DNA from: Stieleria maiorica
GTDB lineage: Bacteria > Planctomycetota > Planctomycetia > Pirellulales > Pirellulaceae
Direction of reading: 5' to 3'
DNA length: 64,000 nt
NCBI RefSeq assembly: GCF_008035925.1
Contig: NZ_CP036264.1
Coordinates: forward strand, 2,348,443-2,412,442
Shown: positions 27,926-36,304 of the stretch, in pieces
Numbering within the stretch: position 1 is the first letter of the stretch
Layout: each line of letters opens with the position of its first letter
Notes under the pieces: model-generated
What the model was told of the DNA's origin: nothing
Seen by the model: the letters and a program-made list of their open reading frames with translations, nothing else
Database searches by the model: none
Position numbers and translations under genes: made by a program

Positions 27926-28518
27926 CCCTCCCGATTGTGGCGCGCAACCTGTGGACGAACGAAAAGCGATCTATCGGCGCACGCGGACGATTGCGGATAG
28001 ACCTCGCGCCAGAAATCTGTCGGCTCTGGTGTGGGCCGGTTACAGGATCCGATTAGAGCGGATCCTGCAGAGAGTGCCAGTTTCTCGGGGCCCAGGAAAA
28101 CTTGAGTTGAGCGGCGGCAGACCAGTCCGATTCGGCGGCAGCCTCCTTCTCACCTTCTGGCTCGCTTTTCAGGGAACGAACAAAGCTCGATTTCAAAGCC
28201 CAGCGGGCTGACAGAGTGTTTGCCGGGCCCGTCAGGGCCCGGTCTCGAATGGCAACTTCAACGCAGGCCTGGAAGGCCGACACAGTGCGCGGCGATCGAT
28301 CCGGCACGGTGGATGGCGTTGCCCCTTCAGGGCTGGTGTAGCGGACATTCAACCGATGACTCACCGGACTGTAAATTGAAATGTTTTCGACGAATGAACG
28401 CAATAGTACATCCGTCGTCGCTCCCTTCTCCCGCACCGTCCGCTCTCCAAATCCACTGGCAACGTAGTCGGATTGTATCACGGAGGTCGCTGGGGATCGC
28501 CATCGTCCGGTGTTCGGT
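27926..28518. other. Intergenic region, about 590 bases
   Basis: No coding pattern I trust. It has several short hairpin-prone tracts (GGATCCGATTAGAGCGGATCC near 28047, GCCGGGCCCGTCAGGGCCCGG near 28220, CAGGCCTGGAAGGCC near 28264). A 236-residue minus-strand frame covering it is only a shadow of the downstream gene. Confidence 0.5.
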
Positions 28519-28971
28519 TCAATCAGCCTTCTTCCGGTCGATCGAAAGAAAGTAGCGATTCGCAGCGGTGGACTCAAACGACGTTGGTCGAGGATCGCCA
28601 GGATAGGGGAAGCAGTTGATGAAGTGTTCGTCGTCAAAACGAAAGATACCGGGTAGAGTCTGCCCGTCACGTGGGCCACCCACGTAGGTGACGTCGATCT
28701 TGTATGGCTTGTCCGAAACATCAATTTCGAAAGTGGCATGCCCGACTTCTTCGTCATCGGCAACGAACACGATCTTTCGGTTTTCGATTCGGTAGGACCG
28801 ATTGTCTCGCCCCTCTGAGGTGTCCTTCCCGTGGATGATCCACTTCTCCGCCTTCCAGTTCCCTTGCAGCTTTTGAAGCACCATGGTTTCTAACTGCGAT
28901 TCGTCGGCGTCCATCGATAGTGCCGCGGTCGCAAGTAGGCCTGCGGCAACGAACAAACAGATCAGTCGCAT
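28519..28971 (-). CDS. TIGR03067-like planctomycete secreted protein
   Basis: 150 residues with a signal peptide (LICLFVAAGLLATAALS). The mature part has the LQGNWKAEKWIIHGKD opening, RKIVFVADDEE and the PGIFRFDDEHFINCFPYPGDPRPTSF ending of TIGR03067-type repeats, which are widespread in planctomycetes and have no established function; the fold is probably a small lipocalin-like barrel (inference). Complete single domain. Confidence 0.75.
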   Translation of the reverse strand: MRLICLFVAAGLLATAALSMDADESQLETMVLQKLQGNWKAEKWIIHGKDTSEGRDNRSYRIENRKIVFVADDEEVGHATFEIDVSDKPYKIDVTYVGGPRDGQTLPGIFRFDDEHFINCFPYPGDPRPTSFESTAANRYFLSIDRKKAD

Positions 28972-29176
28972 GTTTACTCAAACCTCATTTGGTAAAACGG
29001 TGCACCTCCAAGACGGATGTGAAAGTGCCAAAACCCGACGGCGATGTCCTTACCCGATTTCACCCGTCTCTTCAGGGACTGTGCCGGCAGCGTTTACGGC
29101 ACTATCGAGTGCGGCGACGAATTCGTCAAATCCTGTACTGCTCGCTGCACGGAAAAAGTAGACCGCCTTAATGTAC

Positions 29177-29536
29177 TCAAAACGGAGGAATCACCCCGGC
29201 ATCGTGCAGACAGAGAAGGACACCACAGGTCATCACGCATAGGGAGAGAACAGCGAGTAAGACAGCAAACCCTCTCGATCCCGTTGCGTAGCATCTTGCC
29301 GAGCAGAGCAGCATCGCCGATGAAACAACGAGCGACAACAAAAACAAAGCGCCGAAGCGACCCAGATCGATCGCGTTGATCGCCCAAAGCCCGCCGGTGA
29401 GTAACGCCGTGAATGCCTCCAGAACAGCGAACGCGAACGCAATGACTGAACGACCCGGAAAGCGTTGTCCCAGCCAGGGAAAAACATTGCTTTCGATGGG
29501 GGATGGGGCCGAGTAGGGATTAACGTCTGCGGGCAT
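29177..29536 (-). CDS. Small membrane protein with N-terminal NPYSAP motif
   Basis: 119 residues from ATG 29536 (MPADVNPYSAPSPIESN). Three or four hydrophobic helices follow a 25-residue hydrophilic head. The frame extends to 29785, but the added 83 residues show no domain and lie in repeat-like DNA. Function unknown; shares its plan with the genes at 27341 and 31252. Confidence 0.7.
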   Translation of the reverse strand: MPADVNPYSAPSPIESNVFPWLGQRFPGRSVIAFAFAVLEAFTALLTGGLWAINAIDLGRFGALFLLSLVVSSAMLLCSARCYATGSRGFAVLLAVLSLCVMTCGVLLCLHDAGVIPPF

Positions 29537-30224
29537 GGTGATTCGGCGATTCCGGTATTGAATGACCCCACACAGTGATGTGCGGCGTCGGTTGATGATG
29601 TAACCATGCGGTGTAGCGTCGACTAACGGCTGACATCCTCCGCCGGCGGCCAACGCACCACCAACCCATTCACCCGAAATAAGAGCGAATCCTGGCGGAG
29701 CGTGCCAGAATCTCAGTCCCAGGCGAATTCGAATGACGCGATGCTGACCGGTCCGCTTTGTCGGCAGGCTCCATTGTGCTTCCATGATCGCTTTACGGTT
29801 ATCAAACGTACCAGACGCGACGAAATGTCATCCTTCGCGCCCAAAGCAGCAACCGTTGGTGTCTAGCCTTTAGGCGATTCCCGGTCGCTGCTTTGCAGCG
29901 ACAGTGAGCGGATAAAGCCTGCACACCCGCGGCGCGAGCATCGTCCGCATGTTTCGTCACTTTACCGGAGCATTCGCCTAGTCATGGAGTCTCGACCATG
30001 GAAAGTCCGTGTCGATGCGCAACGCACTGTTGCAGGCACAACCTCACGGAAGTGACCGCAGGCAGTTGAAACCGGCGCAGATCTGCAGTTAACCGTCGTC
30101 GGCCGCTGGTGCGCGTCGGGTGGTTGTCAAAAACTCGCGTCGGTCTTTGGCGCCGACTGCATTTCGGTCAACTCGCAACGAACGTCGCCTGGTCCAACCT
30201 CAGCGGCCAAACGCCCGCGATCGA

Positions 30225-30279
30225 TAGGACCAATAGAACAGATGGGACCTATAAGTCCGATGTGTCCTATTGGTCCCAT
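30225..30279. repeat. Palindromic repeat family E, copy 2
   Basis: ATAGGACCAATAGAACAGAT ... TGTCCTATTGGTCCCA: the ends pair (GGACCAATAG with CTATTGGTCC, ten bases) around a central GGGACCTATAAGTCC. A family F unit follows 31 bases later, as also at 35268-35365. Confidence 0.8.
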
Positions 30280-30310
30280 TGCACGATTGTCGCCCCACCA
30301 GCGAGGAACG

Positions 30311-30445
30311 GCAAAACGATGGGGGCAAAACGATAGCAAGAAGGACATCTCGGCAACCTGACCTCACGCTGTAGTTGGATCATCCTGTCCCGAATCGTTC
30401 TGCCACTCTCTCCCCATCATCGTCTTGCCCTCATTGTTTTGCCCC
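30311..30445. repeat. Repeat family F, copies 2 and 3
   Basis: GCAAAACGATGGGGGCAAAA at 30311 and, in opposite orientation, CTTGCCCTCATTGTTTTGCC at 30424, so the two form a large inverted pair. Confidence 0.7.
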
Positions 30446-30587
30446 ATATTCGATTCATCGATTGCTGCTCCACGCCACCTTGGCGTCGGCCTCGATTCTT
30501 CAGCAGAATTCACATCCGCTTGCTGACGCGGAGATGTCATTGGAAGGCACTGCGCCCATTCGAAGTTGGCATACGGCACGGTAACCT

Positions 30588-31163
30588 CTACTCGCGAGGG
30601 AGCGTAAACGTTTGGTCAATATCAACGTCCCAAGAGTCGGGGATGCTAGCGTGGAGCTTTACGGCAATGGTGACAGACTCGCGACTCAATGAGATGATTT
30701 TAATGCTTCCACTGGAATCTGGGTCGTCGCAGGCCATGCAGTCTTTGAGGGGACTGCCAACGTAGAACGCAACAAATTCGCATGGCTGCAAGAATCCCAA
30801 CCGATCGAATTTGCCGACGTGTTCAAGGTGTCGCCCGGATGCTGCGGGGACCAAGTCAAAAACATCGTCAGAATCGATGTCATTAGGGAGCTGAATGCCA
30901 ACCTCGTAGTACCATCCGCCGGTCGTACCAAGATGGTCTTCTCCTTCCCGAAGCGTAATGTAATGCCCGTCGCTCCGAACTTGTCCGCGGAGCTGAAGTC
31001 CGCCTTGGTAACACTTGTCAACAACACCGACGGAATGGTCGTGCCAATGAAACTCGTCGGTTGAAGCGATCACCTGCTCGGCGGGCCAGTAGAGCCAGAC
31101 CGCAGCAGAAATACTCGACAACGAAACAACGAGAAGTAGGGTCCGAATTGAGAACTGCAGCAT
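30588..31163 (-). CDS. Membrane-anchored protein of unknown function
   Basis: 191 residues. N-terminal FSIRTLLLVVSLSSISAAVW is the type of start often seen in planctomycete membrane proteins: a short Arg-containing head and one helix. The rest is hydrophilic and beta-rich, with no domain I recognise. Internal Cys residues (DKCYQGG, LQPCEF, KDCMACDD) would suit an exported protein. Flanking genes are also small membrane proteins. Confidence 0.65.
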   Translation of the reverse strand: MLQFSIRTLLLVVSLSSISAAVWLYWPAEQVIASTDEFHWHDHSVGVVDKCYQGGLQLRGQVRSDGHYITLREGEDHLGTTGGWYYEVGIQLPNDIDSDDVFDLVPAASGRHLEHVGKFDRLGFLQPCEFVAFYVGSPLKDCMACDDPDSSGSIKIISLSRESVTIAVKLHASIPDSWDVDIDQTFTLPRE

Positions 31164-31251
31164 CTATTCGCAATCCTAACGGCAGCCATTGTTCAGGACG
31201 CGTGGGCGACGCTCTACCGCTGATCGGCGTGTCCCATGTGCGTAGTGGATA

Positions 31252-31587
31252 CTATTCTTGTCTGCTTCGTTGCCTGCGTAGACCCGAAACCATGATGCCC
31301 AAACCGACCGATCCGGAACTGGCCAGACCGATCATCGTCATCGCGAAACCCCGCGAACGGAATCCCGTCGAGACGGCGATTGAAATGGGCAGAAGCATAA
31401 CTTCACGACCCAGGGTGTGGGACTGCAAAGGCAAAACTGACTCACGAAGTACTGACAGCGCGGCCATTAGGAATGTCCCGCCAAGAATCAATCCGGCAAA
31501 CACAATCGCGACCAACCGACCGGCTTGATTCTCAACCGGTTTGGGTTTTGGTGTCTCTGGATCGGTCGGTGGGGTGTACGGGTTCAT
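31252..31587 (-). CDS. Small membrane protein with N-terminal NPYTPP motif
   Basis: 111 residues from ATG 31587 (MNPYTPPTDPETPKPKPVEN), a Pro-rich cytosolic head followed by two or three hydrophobic helices (LVAIVFAGLILGGTFLMAAL). A frame extension to 31656 is less likely. Function unknown. Confidence 0.7.
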   Translation of the reverse strand: MNPYTPPTDPETPKPKPVENQAGRLVAIVFAGLILGGTFLMAALSVLRESVLPLQSHTLGREVMLLPISIAVSTGFRSRGFAMTMIGLASSGSVGLGIMVSGLRRQRSRQE

Positions 31588-31659
31588 GGCACGCCTCAGT
31601 CTATCACAGCGCAGCCCTCTGTATAACAAACCCGTGAAAGCTTGTTTTGACAACAAAGA

Positions 31660-33201
31660 TTAAGCGCTCAATTCGAGGAGTTCGGTGTCGCGAAGTTTCA
31701 GAGCCGTCGTCATAAGTTTCTGCCCTTTTTGTGTTATTCGATAGTAGAACGTGCCTGAAACTTTTCGGATCAATCCGTGTGCGCGAAGCAACCGTAGCAA
31801 CCGAGTGATACGCCCAGCCGCCCGCTTCCGCTCTTTGTCATTACGATTGACATGTGGAAAGAGCCTTGACCGTAGGTCTTTATTGCGGAACCCTTGCAAG
31901 AGGAACGTCCCTTCCTGCAGAACCGAGAACATGCGAACTTCGTCCGGTTCGATCGGGCGTAGCCCCCGATATGGTCGTCCCTGACGGAAAATCCGGCGAC
32001 TTACTGGATCAAGTATCTTGTGCGCGGGAGATGATTCTCCTACGACAGCGAGTGCCTCAAGATAGCGCTCATTCGCGGCGTGACATATTTCCACACGCCG
32101 TGCAACGTCGGCGACGCTCTTTCGCATCGGAAACCATGCAACAACAACTTCGCCGCCACGGGTCGCTTTTCTTCGAACGTTGAAGCGTCTCGGATTGTTA
32201 ATCGTGGTTTCGATTCTCAGTACGCTGCCCGCCTTGTCGTACATTTTGATCGAGTTCTCATCGACCCAGTGTTTTATCCTTACTCCTTCCACACGATGCT
32301 TCACATCGCTTGTCACTTCCCCGTTGAAATCACGATGAAAGCGACGGCCCATAAATCGCATCACATCGCGACAGCCGAAGTGCTGAACTGCATGATTGAC
32401 AAGAGCAGGGTAGATCGCATTAAGTGAAGCCTCATTCGCAAACATCACATCAGTCGCGTATTCACTTTCGCGCATGGTCCAGTAATACGCGGGGAACTTC
32501 AGCTGACTTTTCAGTTTGAGCCAGGGATTGAACCGACGGGCCAACGCATTCAGGAACTGTACCCAGTTTCGCTTGTGAAGATCGTCAATCATCTGCTGGG
32601 CCTTGGCAAGGTCATCAATATGGGTAAAGCAATTGCCCTGTTTGTTGTAGCCGATGCCAGCCTTATCCAGTCGACCTGCAAGGTATTCACGCCCGTTCAA
32701 ACAAACCTGGATAGTCATGGGAAGCCAAGTCTGAAGTCGGACGTGCATCAGGCCAAATTCCCGGTCGACGAAGTAGAAATAGAGGAACAAGCATTTCCTT
32801 CGGGCATGCGCCAATTCAAGACGTTTTCCTTTCGGATCTTTATGAAGCTCGTAGGTTTGGCACGATTCCACACATGACAAAACGCAAACTAATCCTTGCT
32901 GAATGGAGTCTTGCTCCATGATGCTTCGCGCGCAGTCTTCTTTGGAAATGGATGAAGACGTTAAGTATCGGAACGGCCGGCCATGCGCTTCAGCGTATTC
33001 AGCGGCGTGTTCCTTGATTCTGTCTGAGATGCGTTGGACGAAACCGCCGAAATGTTTGTAGAGGACGCCATGTACGTTCAAATACTTATCCATCCCGTCC
33101 AAGTAACTCAACGCACGTATGGTCCCACGAAAAAGGATCCGGTCGAATCCCGACAAAACACCGATGATGCGTTGATCGTGTCGTTCGATGAATCGTTCCA
33201 T
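31660..33201 (-). CDS. Large protein of unknown function with C-terminal winged-helix-like region; mobile-element candidate
   Basis: 513 residues from ATG 33201, which has a strong GGGAGGGTGAC ribosome site directly upstream. It opens MERFIERHDQRIIGVLSGFD. A central block LFLYFYFVDREFGLMHVRLQ and a basic C-terminus (NRNDKERKRAAGRITRLLRLLRAHGLIRKV) with winged-helix look stand out. I do not recognise a named family. Similar proteins are, as I recall, often multicopy in planctomycetes, which with the adjacent IS3 element suggests a mobile gene. Codon use and lower GC (more TTT, ATA) differ from the neighbouring housekeeping genes. No terminal inverted repeats were found for it. Confidence 0.75.
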   Translation of the reverse strand: MERFIERHDQRIIGVLSGFDRILFRGTIRALSYLDGMDKYLNVHGVLYKHFGGFVQRISDRIKEHAAEYAEAHGRPFRYLTSSSISKEDCARSIMEQDSIQQGLVCVLSCVESCQTYELHKDPKGKRLELAHARRKCLFLYFYFVDREFGLMHVRLQTWLPMTIQVCLNGREYLAGRLDKAGIGYNKQGNCFTHIDDLAKAQQMIDDLHKRNWVQFLNALARRFNPWLKLKSQLKFPAYYWTMRESEYATDVMFANEASLNAIYPALVNHAVQHFGCRDVMRFMGRRFHRDFNGEVTSDVKHRVEGVRIKHWVDENSIKMYDKAGSVLRIETTINNPRRFNVRRKATRGGEVVVAWFPMRKSVADVARRVEICHAANERYLEALAVVGESSPAHKILDPVSRRIFRQGRPYRGLRPIEPDEVRMFSVLQEGTFLLQGFRNKDLRSRLFPHVNRNDKERKRAAGRITRLLRLLRAHGLIRKVSGTFYYRITQKGQKLMTTALKLRDTELLELSA

Positions 33202-33435
33202 GTCACCCTCCCAGCGTAAAACGCCAACCATGTAAATAGCAAGGATTGCGGAAGGTGCCGCAGATTGCAACCATTTGGCCGCTCCTTGAACACCCGAGCA
33301 ATGCCTGGGAAAATCCCCCGGCATTCTGAACGGTCATGGAGGCCGGATCGTTTGGTTGCGGCCGAAGGCTGCGACGTGCCAACATGCGTGAGACAACTTT
33401 GAGTTTTTCAGAGTTGAGGGCACGGAGCATTTTGC

Positions 33436-33834
33436 ATGACCGAGAACGCTGACAAAAAAGTTGAGAAAAATCCTGAGGTGACTGAGAAAGCGAGCCGTCG
33501 TCGCTTTACTGCCGAGTACAAACGCCGCATCGCGCTCGAGGCCGAACGGTGTACCGAGCCTGGTGAAATCGGAGCCCTGCTGCGACGCGAAGGGCTTTAC
33601 TCGTCAGTGGTAGGACGCTGGCGTCGTCAACTTCGGGAAGAACCATTGTCATCATCGAAAAAATCCAATCGAGCAGCATCACCCAAAAAGGCGTCAGCGG
33701 CAAAGGAACTCGCTGATCTGAGGCGTGAGAATGAACGCTTGAAAGAGAAACTCCGTCAGGCGGAGTTGATCATTGACGTCCAAAAAAAAGTCTCGGAGAT
33801 GATGCAGACGCGATCACCCGAGAAGACAGACTGA
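33436..33834 (+). CDS. IS3-family transposase OrfA (HTH)
   Basis: 132 residues: helix-turn-helix region (RRRFTAEYKRRIALEAERC ... GALLRREGLYSSVVGRWRRQ) that recognises the IS ends, a Lys/Ser-rich linker, and a C-terminal leucine zipper (LADLRRENERLKEKLRQAELI). Near the end lies A8 (33782-33789), reading Q-K-K-V, a standard slippery site for -1 frameshifting into orfB. Confidence 0.9.
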   Translation: MTENADKKVEKNPEVTEKASRRRFTAEYKRRIALEAERCTEPGEIGALLRREGLYSSVVGRWRRQLREEPLSSSKKSNRAASPKKASAAKELADLRRENERLKEKLRQAELIIDVQKKVSEMMQTRSPEKTD

Positions 33835-34859
33835 AAGCAGCCGAAGGGCTTAGCAAACGCGTCGGCGTCGCCGCCGCGTGTCGGGCACTGAACGTTTCCA
33901 GAGCGACGTTTTACCGTCGTCGTGATCCCGATCGGCCATCGAGCCCGAGGCCTGCACCTGCTCGAACGCTATCAGCGGATGAACGAAAGGCGGTGCTTGA
34001 TCAACTCGTCAGTGAACGTTTCGCTGATCAGTCACCGCGGCAGGTCTATTCGAAGTTGCTTGATGAAGGCGATTACCTGTGCAGCGTGCGAACGATGTAT
34101 CGGATCCTCGCCGAGAACCAGAGTTCTCGCGAGCGGCGGAATCAACTGAAACACCCCAACTATCAAAAGCCGGAACTGTTGGCGAGCGGACCCAATGAGG
34201 TTTGGTCTTGGGACATCACCAAGCTGAAGGGTCCCGAAACATGGACCTATTATTACCTTTACGTCATCCTGGACATCTACAGTCGCTGCGTCGTCGGCTG
34301 GATGCTGGCGCATCGTGAAGCCGCCGATCTGGCCACCCAGCTCATTGAAACGACGATTGAAAAACAAGGCGTCCAATCCGACCAATTGATCCTTCACAGC
34401 GACCGTGAGCCTTCGATGACATCCCATTCCGTGGCCGAATTACTCACTTCGCTGGGCGTCACAAAGTCACACAGCCGCCCCCACGTTTCCAACGACAACC
34501 CGTTCTCGGAAAGCCAATTTAAAACGATGAAGTATCGTCCTGAATTCCCAAAGCGATTTGGGTGCTATGAAGATGCACTTGGGTTCTGCCGAGACTTTTT
34601 CAGCTGGTACAACGACGAACATTACCACAGCGGCATCGGCCTACTCACACCATCATCGTTACACTACGGACAAGCCGAAGAAATCCTTGCACAGCGACAG
34701 GAAACGCTTCGAGAGGCGTGGCAAAAGAATCCTGAGCGATTCGTGGGCGGCGTCCCAACTCCTGCGAGTCTTCCCAAGGCCGTCTGGATCAACGCTCCAA
34801 AACGGGAAAGAGAAAGAAAAATCGGAGCCCCTGAAGCGAATTGCCCCGGAGCTCCATAA
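33789..34859 (+). CDS. IS3-family transposase OrfB (DDE integrase), made by -1 frameshift
   Basis: In the -1 frame the sequence is open from the A8 slip site to 34859 (about 356 residues). It begins with a helical part (VAAACRALNVSRATFYRRR) typical of the IS3 OrfB start, then HTH_21-like YSKLLDEGDYLCSVRTMYRIL, and the rve core with DDE residues: Asp in WSWDITKLKG, Asp in LHSDREPSMTS, and Glu in NPFSESQFKTMKY. A GTG at 33993 is the first start codon in this frame but would remove the first region, so production as OrfAB fusion is favoured. Appears intact. Confidence 0.88.
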   Translation, partial: SLGDDADAITREDRLKAAEGLSKRVGVAAACRALNVSRATFYRRRDPDRPSSPRPAPARTLSADERKAVLDQLVSERFADQSPRQVYSKLLDEGDYLCSVRTMYRILAENQSSRERRNQLKHPNYQKPELLASGPNEVWSWDITKLKGPETWTYYYLYVILDIYSRCVVGWMLAHREAADLATQLIETTIEKQGVQSDQLILHSDREPSMTSHSVAELLTSLGVTKSHSRPHVSNDNPFSESQFKTMKYRPEFPKRFGCYEDALGFCRDFFSWYNDEHYHSGIGLLTPSSLHYGQAEEILAQRQETLREAWQKNPERFVGGVPTPASLPKAVWINAPKRERERKIGAPEANCPGAP

Positions 34860-35267
34860 GAGACGTCATTGACGCACCCTCGATCCGGCTATCCCTTGGA
34901 CGGTTGCGTCCCCGCAGAGCCATCTTCCGTTTCACCGGACGAATCGACGATACCACAAGAACCATCATTGAACACCCGAGCCATGCCTAAAAAAATCCCG
35001 GGGGTTCGGGGGCTGGCCCCCGAGTACGCTGGGCTGCCCTGCTAACAAGTATCCAAAAGTTGTCTCAATGTCGTTGACACATTCCGATGCCAGCCAGTTT
35101 GCTGGCAATGCCGACACGTTTGGTCAGTTGACTGGAGAGGGCCGTAACGGTGTCAAATGGGTGCCAGTGGGAACAGTGAACGGGCGTCGCATGGATCGAA
35201 AAACTGACCCGAGGGCATTGGCAGGGAATCGGCTTTCACCGGTGTGGTAAACAGCCCCGTGCTCAAC

Positions 35268-35365
35268 GGGACCGATAGGACGTGCGGGGCCCATCGGTCC
35301 TGTGTGTCCGATCGGTCCCCTTGGGCGATCAACACCGGGAATCGTCTTGCCCCCATTGTTTTGCC
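35268..35365. repeat. Composite of repeat families E (copy 3) and F (copy 4)
   Basis: E unit 35268-35318: GGGACCGATAGGA pairs with TCCGATCGGTCCC (12 of 13). F unit 35343-35365: CGTCTTGCCCCCATTGTTTT. The same E-then-F order and a similar distance occur at 30225-30333. It lies between the IS3 element and the convergent tRNA-Leu. Confidence 0.8.
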
Positions 35366-35390
35366 ACTTGCGATCCTTCGCCCCGCGCAC

Positions 35391-35423
35391 AAAAAAAGCC
35401 GTTTCTCTTGTCAGAGAAACGGC
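35391..35423 (-). terminator. Intrinsic terminator of tRNA-Leu / rplI operon
   Basis: On the minus strand a perfect 10-bp stem (GCCGTTTCTC with GAGAAACGGC, 35398-35423, six-base loop) is followed by seven T (35391-35397). It begins three bases after the tRNA 3' end. Textbook Rho-independent form. Confidence 0.92.
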
Positions 35424-35426
35424 ATA

Positions 35427-35508
35427 TAGGGCTGACAGGAGTCGAACCTGCACTTCCGAAGAAACTGGAACCTAAATCCAGCGCGTCTGCCAGTTCCGCC
35501 ACAGCCCC
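35427..35508 (-). tRNA. tRNA-Leu (anticodon UAG)
   Basis: 82 nt. Acceptor stem GGGGCTG/CAGCCCT closes with one G-U pair, discriminator A. Anticodon stem CTGGA/TCCAG with loop TTTAGGT gives anticodon TAG, which reads CUN leucine codons. The long variable arm (CTTCGGAAG hairpin) and GGTTCGACTCC T-loop are typical for tRNA-Leu. CCA is not encoded. Probably transcribed from the rplI operon or its own promoter in the 164-base gap. Confidence 0.95.
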
Positions 35509-35672
35509 GCGGGTTGTTTTTCCGTTGGACGTTGCGTCGCCAGTGGCTCACCGTCGTCCTGCCGAAACGCAGCCGATCGTAGGGTGGATCGGATCGGCGG
35601 GCGCTCGGGGGAATCGGCCGGTGAGGGTGTTGGCGACGACTGCTCGGTTTCCCGGTGACCGGGAACCGCGGC

Positions 35673-36206
35673 TCAGGAAACGGTTGCGTCTTCGGCGGCG
35701 GTCGGGACGACCCAAACCTTCAAGCTGGCTTCGACTTCGCTGTGCAGGTGGACTCGGACGGTGTACAGACCGAGTTCGCGGAGCGGGCCATCCAGGCGGA
35801 TTTGGTCGTTGGCCAAGCTGAAGCCGGCTTCTTTGAGGGCCGCGGTGATTTCGTGCGGGCCGACGCTGCCGTACAAGTGGCCTTCGTCGTTCGCGTTGGC
35901 TTCGATCGTGATCGATTGCTTGCCGAGTTCGTCGGCCAAATCGCGGTAGCTTTTCAGCTTTTCCAGTTCGATCGCACGCAGCTTTTCACGGTGTTTTTCG
36001 ACCATCCGTTTGTGGTGGTCGGTCGCGATGGTCGCCATGCCTTGGGGCAGCAGGTAGTTGCGTGCGTAACCCGGTTTGACTTCGACGATATCGCCTTGCT
36101 TGCCGAGGTGTTCGACGTTGTGAATCAACAGAAGCTGGATCCCACCGTGGTCGCCTTTGGGCAATCGTTTGTAGGGTCGTTTAAAGGTTCGGCCGTTGCG
36201 TGACAT
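35673..36206 (-). CDS. rplI: 50S ribosomal protein bL9
   Basis: 177 residues. The bL9 N-domain signature LLLIHNVEHLGKQGDIVEVKPGYARNYLLPQGMA is clear (only its key parts GKQGDIVEVK and GYARNYLLP are diagnostic), then the long connecting helix and the C-domain to SLKVWVVP. Unusually, about 25 residues (MSRNGRTFKRPYKRLPKGDHGG) precede the normal first strand, and no start codon exists at the conventional position. Last protein gene of the operon. Confidence 0.93.
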   Translation of the reverse strand: MSRNGRTFKRPYKRLPKGDHGGIQLLLIHNVEHLGKQGDIVEVKPGYARNYLLPQGMATIATDHHKRMVEKHREKLRAIELEKLKSYRDLADELGKQSITIEANANDEGHLYGSVGPHEITAALKEAGFSLANDQIRLDGPLRELGLYTVRVHLHSEVEASLKVWVVPTAAEDATVS

Positions 36207-36304
36207 CGTTGTGCTCTGGCGGGAGGTTGGATTGGTGGTTGCAAATGAAAACAAGACGAACCGGGGCGTCATTGCCGGGGCCGTCCACGATAACGGTGTG
36301 TTGA

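Larger units (their letters stand above)
29537..30587. other. One-kilobase repeat-rich intergenic region
   Basis: No gene seen on either strand. It holds a hairpin near 29895-29915 (CGCTGCTTTGCAGCG) flanked by CTAGCCTTTAGGCG and GGATAAAGCCT, family E (30225-30279) and two family F units (30311-30333, 30421-30445). Confidence 0.6.
33389..35067 (+). mobile_element. IS3-family insertion sequence
   Basis: About 1.68 kb, bounded by perfect 12-base inverted repeats TGAGACAACTTT (33389-33400) and AAAGTTGTCTCA (35056-35067). It encodes orfA and orfB joined by a -1 frameshift. No convincing target duplication: left flank ATGCG, right flank ATGTC share only ATG at offset positions. A G/C-rich hairpin (GGGGGCTGGCCCCC, 35008-35021) lies before the right end. 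Internal sequence at 34969-35000 resembles sequence outside the left end at 33287-33319. Confidence 0.85.

Noticed and set aside
28053..28763. 236-residue minus-strand frame
   Set aside because: Ser/Thr/Arg-rich, crosses the intergenic region and overlaps the TIGR03067-like gene in another frame.
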